Source of the DNA: Autumnicola psychrophila
GTDB lineage: Bacteria; Bacteroidota; Bacteroidia; Flavobacteriales; Flavobacteriaceae
Assembly (NCBI RefSeq): GCF_031846645.1
Contig: NZ_JAVRHN010000005.1
Coordinates: forward strand, 271,941-335,940
Length of the DNA stretch: 64,000 nucleotides
Direction of reading: 5' to 3'
Below, piece after piece: positions 53,524-60,937 of this stretch. The notes below the pieces were generated by a model. That model saw only the letters and a list, made by a program, of their open reading frames with translations. It did no database searches and was not told the DNA's origin. Made by a program: the position numbers and the translations under genes. How positions within the stretch are numbered: position 1 is the stretch's first letter; each line of letters starts with the position of its first letter.

Positions 53524-54321
53524 ATGGAATTAATGGATTTCCTGGGATATTTAGGTGCGTTGGTAATTGGGATTGTACTTGGACTTATTGGAGGTGGGGG
53601 CTCAATTCTCACGGTACCCGTGCTGGTTTACCTGTTAGCGGTAAATCCCGTTACAGCAACAGCATATTCCCTTTTTGTGGTAGGAACATCATCTCTTGTA
53701 GGAGCGGTCAATTTTATGAAGAAGAAATTGGTGGATTTCCGTACTGCAATTGTGTTTTCCATTCCAGCTTTTATAGCTGTATATAGTACAAGGAAGTTTC
53801 TTGTTCCTGCAATACCAGAACAAATTTTCACGCTATGGGGCTTTGAAGTAACCAAGAGTATCGGGATCATGTTGTTTTTCGCAATTATTATGGTCGTGGC
53901 ATCCATTTCAATGATCAGAGATAATGGTAAAAACAAAGTGAAGGGATCTAAAGTAGAATATAACTATCCGCTAATTGTCATTGAAGGGATAGTAGTGGGA
54001 ATGCTTACAGGGATTGTAGGTGCCGGTGGTGGATTTTTAATCATTCCTGCCCTTGTGCTGCTGGCAAAATTACCAATGAAAAAAGCTGTTGCAACTTCCC
54101 TCCTTATTATAGCGATAAAATCTCTTATTGGTTTTATCGGGGATGTGCAGAACCTGGATATAGACTGGAATTTTCTTTTAATTTTTTCAGGCCTTTCCAT
54201 CCTTGGGATTTTTATTGGAGGGTATTTAAATAAGTTTATTGATGGTGAAAAACTTAAAAAGAGCTTTGGATGGTTTGTTCTTGTAATGGGAATATATATT
54301 ATCTGGAAAGAATTATCTTAA
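53524..54321 (+). CDS. TauE/SafE family sulfite/sulfur-compound exporter
   Basis: 265 residues, about eight membrane helices in two pseudo-repeats, each with a glycine-rich helix (GIVLGLIGGGGSILTVPVLVYLL; GMLTGIVGAGGGFLIIPALVLL). The family moves sulfite, sulfoacetate or related anions across the inner membrane. Here it would export sulfite or thiosulfate made by the next enzyme. Controlled by the palindromic promoter just upstream. Confidence 0.9.
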   Translation: MELMDFLGYLGALVIGIVLGLIGGGGSILTVPVLVYLLAVNPVTATAYSLFVVGTSSLVGAVNFMKKKLVDFRTAIVFSIPAFIAVYSTRKFLVPAIPEQIFTLWGFEVTKSIGIMLFFAIIMVVASISMIRDNGKNKVKGSKVEYNYPLIVIEGIVVGMLTGIVGAGGGFLIIPALVLLAKLPMKKAVATSLLIIAIKSLIGFIGDVQNLDIDWNFLLIFSGLSILGIFIGGYLNKFIDGEKLKKSFGWFVLVMGIYIIWKELS

Positions 54322-54410
54322 GTATTCTTTTTAAGCTTCAAAATTTTGAATCCACAGAAGCACTGCAAAGGCTTAAGTTGAAGCAGTTGAATTTGTTAGC
54401 AATGAATTGT

Positions 54411-54454
54411 GTAACAAATGTTACTGCATAATGCTCATTTTGAAGGTATTTTTG
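54411..54454 (+). promoter_or_regulatory. Activator-type promoter 2 (persulfide dioxygenase)
   Basis: GTAAC-AAAT-GTTAC at 54411-54424 and TATTTTTG at 54447-54454, with exactly the same 43-nt offset as promoter 1. Confidence 0.8.
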
Positions 54455-54521
54455 CAGTAGTAAATATTAAAGGAAATGGCGGAGTGCATTTCTGAATTAG
54501 AATTAACTTGAATTGAAAGAG

Positions 54522-55859
54522 ATGAAAATAGAACAATTTAAAGACGAACCATTGGCTCATTATTCTTATGCTATTGTAAGTGAAGGCGAAATGGCTTTAG
54601 TTGATCCCAGCAGAAATCCGCGGCAATACTACAAGTTTGCGGAAGAGCATAACGCCAAAATTGTAGCAGTATTTGAGACCCACCCTCACGCAGATTTTGT
54701 AAGCGGACATTTACAAATCCACAAAGAAACCGGTGCTACTATCTATATAAGCGAACATGTAGGAGTAAGTTATCCGCACGAAACTTTTGATGAAGGGCAG
54801 AGTACGAAAATTGGCAAAATTACTATCCGACCCTTACATACGCCGGGGCACTCCCCGGACAGTTTAACTTTCGTGGCCGAAGAAGGTGGCAAAACGGCTT
54901 TATTTACTGGCGATACGCTCTTTATTGGCAATGTGGGCCGACCTGATCTTCGGGAAAAAGCCGGAAATATGACTGCTAAACGAGTGGAACTGGCCAAAGC
55001 CATGTATAACACCATGCAAACAAAATTTAATGATCTGCCAGATAGCGCATTGGTGTATCCTGCGCATGGAGCAGGATCTTTATGTGGTAAGAATATGAGT
55101 GCTTCACCTTCCAGCACTTTAGGAGATGAGCGCATGGGAAACTGGGCATTTAAGGATCAGACTGAAGAAGAGTTTGTAGAAGAGATCCTTAAAGATCAGC
55201 CATTTATACCCTCATATTTTGGATTTAACGTAGATCTTAACCGCAATGGTGCCGGAAATGTACAGCAGGAAAAATACCGTGTACCTCTAAAAATAGCTGC
55301 AGATAAAGTTGAAGAAGGAATTAAAGTGGTAGATGTAAGGGATGAAGCTGCTTACAAAAATGGACATTTGCCGGACAGCATTAACATTATGTCACGTACA
55401 GAAAGTGACAAATACGAAACCTGGCTGGGAGCAATTATTGAACCTAATGAGCCGTTCTATCTTGCCGTGAGCTCTGTAGAAGATATTGATGAACTGCTTG
55501 AAAGGACAGCCAAAATTGGCTATGAGAAACAAATGAAAGGAGTAGTTACGCTAAGCGAGAAGGTCTCAGGGAAATCAGATGAATTTGATCTGGAAAACTT
55601 TAAAAACAACAAAGAGGATTACACAATTGTAGATATTAGGAACGAAAGTGAACTCGCAGAAGGCAAAATTTTTGATAACGCTATAGGAATTCCGCTGAAC
55701 GAATTGAGAGACCGTGCAAATGAGTTACCAAATGACAAATCTTTTGTTGTGCATTGTGCGGGTGGATATCGTTCGGCTGCCGGAAGCAGTATACTGGAGA
55801 ACAGGTTTAAAGATCAAAAGGTTTTTGATCTTAGCGAAGCAATTCAGGAATTCAAATAA
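54522..55859 (+). CDS. ETHE1-like persulfide dioxygenase fused to two rhodanese domains
   Basis: 445 residues from ATG 54522 (a TTG three codons earlier is less likely). The metallo-beta-lactamase domain (~1-250) has HPHADF near residue 54, PGHSPDSLTF, TGDTLFIGNVGRPDL and YPAHGAGSLCG, as in ETHE1/BLH enzymes oxidising glutathione persulfide to sulfite. Rhodanese 1 (~260-345) lacks a catalytic Cys (FYLAVSSVED); rhodanese 2 (~355-445) has active CAGGYRS near 411. A single protein would thus couple persulfide oxidation to sulfur transfer, CstB-like. Confidence 0.92.
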   Translation: MKIEQFKDEPLAHYSYAIVSEGEMALVDPSRNPRQYYKFAEEHNAKIVAVFETHPHADFVSGHLQIHKETGATIYISEHVGVSYPHETFDEGQSTKIGKITIRPLHTPGHSPDSLTFVAEEGGKTALFTGDTLFIGNVGRPDLREKAGNMTAKRVELAKAMYNTMQTKFNDLPDSALVYPAHGAGSLCGKNMSASPSSTLGDERMGNWAFKDQTEEEFVEEILKDQPFIPSYFGFNVDLNRNGAGNVQQEKYRVPLKIAADKVEEGIKVVDVRDEAAYKNGHLPDSINIMSRTESDKYETWLGAIIEPNEPFYLAVSSVEDIDELLERTAKIGYEKQMKGVVTLSEKVSGKSDEFDLENFKNNKEDYTIVDIRNESELAEGKIFDNAIGIPLNELRDRANELPNDKSFVVHCAGGYRSAAGSSILENRFKDQKVFDLSEAIQEFK

Positions 55860-55882
55860 AACAGGATATAGCTTTTTATTAA

Positions 55883-56066
55883 GATACTGCGGAAGCACAT
55901 GGATATCAAGTAGATCTTGAGTGGAAAATGGACAGAAAAGGAGAAATTTCTTCTCCGGGTGCTTAATGAGAAAATAGAAGTTAAAACTCCGCCCGAATTT
56001 CCAAAAGGAGTGGCAGGAAGTTCATTTGGAACGAACATAATTATTTCACGAAAACAGCCTGTTTAA
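55883..56066 (+). pseudogene. OsmC-family fragment, frameshifted and truncated
   Basis: One frame gives TAEAHGYQVDLEWKMDRKGEISSPGA then a stop. The next frame continues LNEKIEVKTPPEFPKGVAG before diverging to a stop at 56066. Together these match the N-terminal third of OsmC/YhfA proteins (DRKGExSSP..., TPPEFPKG). The Cys-bearing C-terminal part is absent. It is a relic of an OsmC-type thiol peroxidase beside the persulfide genes. Confidence 0.7.
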
Positions 56067-56178
56067 TGCTTTGAAGCAACAAATTAATCCCGAATTCTAT
56101 AGTGGTATTCGGGATTAAATAATTTTATGCTCACGTCCATTCTCCTCAATAATTTTTAAGTATCCTGCGGAAAATTAT

Positions 56179-56568
56179 CTAAGCTAATCTTTCAATAACA
56201 CTCTTGAGTTTGGATCGCACCTCCCCGGCTATGTCTCCCAGCTCTTTATTTCCAACAGCACTCATGGATGCAACGGGATCGACGGCAGCAATCTCAGTTT
56301 TACCCTCTTCTGTCTCCTGGACGATAACATTACAGGGTAACATCGTTCCAATTTTGCTTTCTTCAGAAATAGCTTTGTGCGCCATTTCAGGATTACATGC
56401 CCCCAGAATTCTATATTTCCTAAAATTTACATCCAGTTTCTTTTTAAAAGTTTCCTTAACGTCAATTTCAGTAAGAATTCCAAAGCCTTCTTCTTTCAGA
56501 CCCCTGGTAACTTTATCTATTGCGTCTTCAAATGAATCATTGAGGACTTTTGAAAAATAATAACTCAT
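56179..56568 (-). CDS. DUF302 protein
   Basis: 129 residues: MSYYFSKVLNDSFEDAIDKVTRGLKEEGFGILTEIDVKETFKKKL, then CNPEMAHKAISEESKIGTMLPCNVIVQE, the DUF302 pattern. Its role is unknown, though it recurs next to sulfur and heavy-metal genes. It is transcribed divergently from the YeeE pair, sharing the region with the third palindrome. Confidence 0.88.
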   Translation of the reverse strand: MSYYFSKVLNDSFEDAIDKVTRGLKEEGFGILTEIDVKETFKKKLDVNFRKYRILGACNPEMAHKAISEESKIGTMLPCNVIVQETEEGKTEIAAVDPVASMSAVGNKELGDIAGEVRSKLKSVIERLA

Positions 56569-56642
56569 AATTTAAGTTTTTGATTTAATGTAATTTACTT
56601 TTTCCATTCGTTGTAAAGAAGCATTTACTAGAATAAATTATT

Positions 56643-56686
56643 GTAACATATGTTACTGTGCAATGATTAAAATCATGTTTACTTTG
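56643..56686 (+). promoter_or_regulatory. Activator-type promoter 3 (YeeE/YedE pair)
   Basis: GTAAC-ATAT-GTTAC at 56643-56656 and TTTG at 56683-56686 with the same 43-nt offset; the box reads TACTTTG, one base shorter than consensus. It may also serve DUF302 on the other strand, but no matching -7 box was found in that direction. Confidence 0.75.
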
Positions 56687-56708
56687 CAGCCTATAAATAA
56701 TATAATAT

Positions 56709-57266
56709 ATGAACTGGATTTTAGAACCTTGGCCGTGGTATGTTTCGGGGCCGCTTATTGCCGGAATAATGTTTTTGTTACTGTTTGGAGGTAAAACCTT
56801 CGGAATGTCGTCCAACCTGCGCACCATGTGTAGTATAGGAGGTGCCGGAAGAAAATCAGATTTTTTTGCATTCGACTGGAGATCGCAGCGATGGAACCTG
56901 GTAGTCGTAGCAGGAGCGATTACCGGCGGATTTATAGCTGCAAATTTTTTAAGCAGCGATACTGCTGTAGCTATAAATCCTGATACTATTTCCACCCTAG
57001 AAAACCTGGGATTTGAGAGTGCAGGAGAGGCTTATCTTCCAAATGAACTTTTTGCAACAGATGCTTTATCAGATCCTAAATCGCTAATCATTCTGCTTAC
57101 AGGCGGACTGTTAATTGGATTTGGCGCGAGATATGCCGGTGGATGTACTTCAGGACACGCCATTTCCGGTCTTAGCAACCTGCAGTTACCCTCACTTACC
57201 GCTGTAATCGGATTTTTTATTGGTGGTCTTGTAATGATTCACCTATTGTTTCCTTTAATTTTTTAA
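56709..57266 (+). CDS. YeeE/YedE-family sulfur-compound transporter, subunit 1
   Basis: 185 residues, about four membrane helices. GARYAGGCTSGHAISG carries the conserved Cys (near residue 145) of YeeE/YedE, which relays thiosulfate or persulfide sulfur through the membrane. It ends 5 nt before subunit 2; the two are halves of a larger family protein found as one polypeptide elsewhere. Confidence 0.92.
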   Translation: MNWILEPWPWYVSGPLIAGIMFLLLFGGKTFGMSSNLRTMCSIGGAGRKSDFFAFDWRSQRWNLVVVAGAITGGFIAANFLSSDTAVAINPDTISTLENLGFESAGEAYLPNELFATDALSDPKSLIILLTGGLLIGFGARYAGGCTSGHAISGLSNLQLPSLTAVIGFFIGGLVMIHLLFPLIF

Positions 57267-57271
57267 GAAAT

Positions 57272-57685
57272 ATGAAGTATTTAAAATTTTTATTGATTGG
57301 GATTATCTTTGGGATTGTAATGTTTAAAAGTGAAGCCGCATCCTGGTTCAGGATTTATGAAATGTTTCAGTTTCAGTCCTTTCACATGTATGGTATTATG
57401 GGTTCTGCGCTGGCACTGGGCGTGCTGGGCACTTACCTTATTAAGAAGTACAAGTTAAAGTCAATAGACGGGAAAATTATTCAGTTTACTCCGAAGGAAA
57501 AAAGCTTTAGCAGGTATATGTATGGCGGGATCATTTTTGGACTCGGCTGGGCACTTGCCGGTTCCTGCCCCGGCCCTATTTATACGTTAATCGGGGCTGG
57601 ATATGCCTCTATTCTGGTGGTGCTTTTGGGCGCTTTATTGGGAACTTTTATTTATGGACTTCTACGGGATAAATTGCCGCATTAG
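57272..57685 (+). CDS. YeeE/YedE-family transporter, subunit 2 (DUF6691-like)
   Basis: 137 residues, about four helices. GLGWALAGSCPGPIYTLIGAG holds the second conserved Cys (near residue 97). It completes the split YeeE transporter with the preceding gene (5-nt gap). Together they could import thiosulfate or move sulfane sulfur. Confidence 0.9.
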   Translation: MKYLKFLLIGIIFGIVMFKSEAASWFRIYEMFQFQSFHMYGIMGSALALGVLGTYLIKKYKLKSIDGKIIQFTPKEKSFSRYMYGGIIFGLGWALAGSCPGPIYTLIGAGYASILVVLLGALLGTFIYGLLRDKLPH

Positions 57686-57797
57686 AATTAAACCAACCTC
57701 TATAAATGGCAAATATCGGGCATCATAATATAATCTTATCCAATAGAAGTTAATAACTTAAATGAATTTCAGTTATATACGAACTTTTTTAAGATAA

Positions 57798-59378
57798 TTA
57801 CTCCACCCTAATAATTGCACGCCTAAGAGCATAGAGGTTGGGTTTCCCGTCATCATGAATTTGTAGTATAATATGAATATTCTTACCATCAGCATCTTCC
57901 GGAATTTCAACAGTGGCTGAAATTGATGAGCTATTTTGAATTTTTACGGGTCCATCATAGGAACTTGGTTCGTCATAAAAGGACCAGGAATATTGTAAGC
58001 TGTCTCTATCTGGATCGTTGGAACCCGCTGCGCTAAGTTCAACAGTTGAACCCGGTGCGGCTTTTATTTCCAATATTTGCTTTGTTTCATCTCCATTTAA
58101 AATAGCTACAGGGTGATGGTTGGCATCTTCGTAATTTTCTGAAATACTCCAGTCCATACGGGCCTGCAGATTGTTGTGGATATGCTGTTTCCAACGATTA
58201 ATCGCTTCCATACCTTCAGACGTATTCGTAAACATATAGTAGGGATCATAACGTTTTTCATCCAGACCCGGAGTTTTGGCAGCTATATCCATTACCCTTA
58301 TACCATCCTCCTTTTTGGTTTGAAAGCGTCCGCCCCATCCACCCTGATCGATTTCATCAGGATTATTTAAACCATTGGACCATACATGAAAAAAGGCTGG
58401 AGAATCACCTTCTGTAGCCCATCTCCTGTTGGGATAGACTTCACCCATCGGTCCGTGGCTTTGGACGTTATTGCTTATCCACTCATCAGAGGGAGCCCAA
58501 CCATATATAGATTTGGTGCGTATATAAACTAGATCAGGAAAAGTTTTCGCCATCCAGGCTCCAGCATCATCCTGTCCAAGTATGTCAAATATTCTAATCT
58601 TGTTGATGAATTGAGAGACCTCCTCTTTAGAACGGGTTTGCTTCACTGTCCATAGCGCCTGTGCAATAGTATTTGCACCTCCCCAGGCATTCAACCAAAC
58701 CGGACGAGGATCATCAGCCTTATCAACTACTTTAATTATTAATTCTGAACCCCGGGAAGCTTTATCACCTCCCACACCTGACCTGTTTGGTAAGGTTTGT
58801 CCCACGGCTACAATGGAACGTAGATAACCAGGAGTAGGATATCCGTTAGCATGTATTTTCAAGTTTGGATACACTTTTTCGTAGGCATCAATTATCGCTC
58901 GCAGTGGTTCAACTCCCGGTTGGTTTTGATCAGCCTTTAGCCAGGCTAATCCCATGATCAATCCTTCCAGATCAAATTCGTTAGCGCCCAGCAACAGATG
59001 AACCATCGATTGTTCATCGTCAGGATCTGCGCCCCCAAGATCGGAAGTTACAATTAGTCTGTGCTTTGCTGCATTGAGTTTAATTTCCAGATTTGATGTA
59101 TCTAAACCTTGCAGTTTTACCTGCTGGGGCCAGTACCGATTATCTGAAACAATTAGTGAATCAATGGAATTAGAGGTTGAAAGAGCAGCAATTTCTATTT
59201 CAAATTTTCCCTCTTTATCAGTCTTAACATTGACGTCTGATTTTAGCAATTTAACTTCAGCTCCTTTAACCGGAAGTAATGTGGACTTATCTTTAACAAT
59301 TCCCATTATTGTCGCAGATTGCGAATACGAAACTGACAGGAATAAGAAATAAATAATAGATAGACTAAAGAATTTCAT
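57798..59378 (-). CDS. DUF1593 secreted protein with N-terminal regulatory domain
   Basis: About 526 residues from MKFFSLSIIYFLFLSVSYSQ; a longer start at 59414 hides the signal peptide. Residues ~25-100 form a carboxypeptidase-regulatory-like fold (IMGIVKDKSTLLPVKGAEVKLL). The body (RLIVTSDLGGADPDDEQSMVHLLLGANEF) is DUF1593, related to nucleoside hydrolases through the DxDxxD-like metal site (ADPDDEQS). An Ig-like end follows (AAPGSTVELSAAGSNDPDRD). It is a paralog of the next gene. In related bacteria DUF1593 proteins sit in polysaccharide-utilization loci. Confidence 0.85.
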   Translation of the reverse strand: MKFFSLSIIYFLFLSVSYSQSATIMGIVKDKSTLLPVKGAEVKLLKSDVNVKTDKEGKFEIEIAALSTSNSIDSLIVSDNRYWPQQVKLQGLDTSNLEIKLNAAKHRLIVTSDLGGADPDDEQSMVHLLLGANEFDLEGLIMGLAWLKADQNQPGVEPLRAIIDAYEKVYPNLKIHANGYPTPGYLRSIVAVGQTLPNRSGVGGDKASRGSELIIKVVDKADDPRPVWLNAWGGANTIAQALWTVKQTRSKEEVSQFINKIRIFDILGQDDAGAWMAKTFPDLVYIRTKSIYGWAPSDEWISNNVQSHGPMGEVYPNRRWATEGDSPAFFHVWSNGLNNPDEIDQGGWGGRFQTKKEDGIRVMDIAAKTPGLDEKRYDPYYMFTNTSEGMEAINRWKQHIHNNLQARMDWSISENYEDANHHPVAILNGDETKQILEIKAAPGSTVELSAAGSNDPDRDSLQYSWSFYDEPSSYDGPVKIQNSSSISATVEIPEDADGKNIHIILQIHDDGKPNLYALRRAIIRVE

Positions 59379-59443
59379 TGCTTCTCTTAAATTAAAGTTT
59401 TTACTTACCAACAAACATAACCGATTTGTATATACTGGGATAG

Positions 59444-60793
59444 TTAATTGACACTAATTATCACACGCCGATACGCAAATAAATTTGGTTCCCCGTCATC
59501 ATGAACTTCCAGTATAACATGAATGGTTTTATTTCCAGCATCCTCAGGAATTTCAACAGTGGCAGAGACTGAGGAACTATTTCTAATTGTAACGGATTTT
59601 TCATAGGAACTAGGTTCGTCATAAAAGGACCAGGAGTAGCTAATAGCATTACCATCAGGATCACTGGATCCCGCTGCGCTAAGTGCAACAGTGGAACCTG
59701 GAGCAGCTTTAATTTTCAGAACCTGCCGGGTTTGATCCCCGTTTAACACAGCTAAAGGATGATGGTTGGCACCTGAATAATCTTCGGTGATGCTCCAGTC
59801 CATTCTGGCCGCAAAATCATTATTATAAGCTTCACTCCATCGTTTTATCGCTTCTGATCCTTCTGAAGTATTCCCGTACATATAATAGGGATCATATTTG
59901 GTTTCATTTTCTTCTTCCACGCACGACATGCTTCGGATACCCTCTTTTTTGGCAAAGCTAAATCGGCCGCCCCAGCCACCCTGCTCGATTTGCTCCGGGT
60001 CATTAAGTCCTGTAGGATATACGTGCATAAATGCAGGAGTGTCCCCTTCAGTAGCATATTTGCGGTCTGGATAGGCAGCACCCAAGGGACCATGGCTTTG
60101 AATATGTTTATCGATATACTCATCAGAAGGAGCCCACCCGTAAACTTCGGTGGCGCGTATATAAAAAACTTCCGGAAAGTTTTTTGCGATCCAGGCACCC
60201 GAATCACCCTGACCAAGAATATCGAAAAGGCGCAATTTGGAAAGGAATTTTTCCAGTTCAGCTGGAGAACGGGTTTCCTGAATTTTCCAGATTGCCTGCG
60301 CTACGGTGTTCATACCACCCCACCCCATCACCCAAACAGGGCGTGGATCATCTTTATCTACAGCTTTAATAATTAGTTCAGACCCGGGACTATCTTTACC
60401 TGAACCTACATCCCCCATTCCATATTCATCCTGTCCCATTACAGAGATAGATTTTAAATATTCTGGTGAAGGATACCCGTCAGCATGAGTTTTCAGGTTG
60501 GGATATGCCTGAGAATAAGCTTCGACAAGCTTGTCCAGCATATCCGTATTGTTCTGCGACTTTTTCCAGCAACCCGTAGCTACAATTAAACCTTCAATAT
60601 CAAATTCATTTGCACTAACCAATTGACGTACCATAGACTGCTCATCGTCTGGATCGGCGCCTAAATCGGTGGTGTTAATTACCCTCGGTTTATAACTATG
60701 AGTTCTGTTTTCTAAAAGTTGAGCGCAAAGTGGCTGTATAAAAAGCAATAACGAAAAAGAAGAAAATAAGATTTTTAAAGAAACTGACTTCAT
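59444..60793 (-). CDS. DUF1593 secreted protein (paralog)
   Basis: 449 residues with signal peptide (LKILFSSFSLLLFIQPLCAQ), the DUF1593 body (RVINTTDLGADPDDEQSMVRQLVSANEFDIEGLIV) and the same Ig-like C-terminus (GSTVALSAAGSSDPDGNA). It lacks the regulatory domain of its neighbour. The 66-nt gap suggests tandem duplication and co-transcription. Confidence 0.87.
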   Translation of the reverse strand: MKSVSLKILFSSFSLLLFIQPLCAQLLENRTHSYKPRVINTTDLGADPDDEQSMVRQLVSANEFDIEGLIVATGCWKKSQNNTDMLDKLVEAYSQAYPNLKTHADGYPSPEYLKSISVMGQDEYGMGDVGSGKDSPGSELIIKAVDKDDPRPVWVMGWGGMNTVAQAIWKIQETRSPAELEKFLSKLRLFDILGQGDSGAWIAKNFPEVFYIRATEVYGWAPSDEYIDKHIQSHGPLGAAYPDRKYATEGDTPAFMHVYPTGLNDPEQIEQGGWGGRFSFAKKEGIRSMSCVEEENETKYDPYYMYGNTSEGSEAIKRWSEAYNNDFAARMDWSITEDYSGANHHPLAVLNGDQTRQVLKIKAAPGSTVALSAAGSSDPDGNAISYSWSFYDEPSSYEKSVTIRNSSSVSATVEIPEDAGNKTIHVILEVHDDGEPNLFAYRRVIISVN

Positions 60794-60891
60794 AGGTAAA
60801 CTTAATTATTGAGAAAAAATTAAATGCTAAAATATGTGAATGGGATCTAGGTTTATTAATTGAAAATAAATTTACTTCATTTTTTGCAAAT

Positions 60892-60907
60892 ACGCAATCG
60901 ATTGCGT
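60892..60907. promoter_or_regulatory. Perfect LacI-type operator between DUF1593 and GH115 genes
   Basis: ACGCAATCGATTGCGT is a perfect 16-bp palindrome with the central CG typical of LacI/PurR-family sites. It lies between a TTTG -33-like element (~60884) and a TATATTTA -7-like element (60908) of the GH115 promoter, so binding would block it. It could also control the divergent DUF1593 pair. Confidence 0.75.
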
Positions 60908-60937
60908 TATATTTACCAGTAAAATTAATCAATAGTT

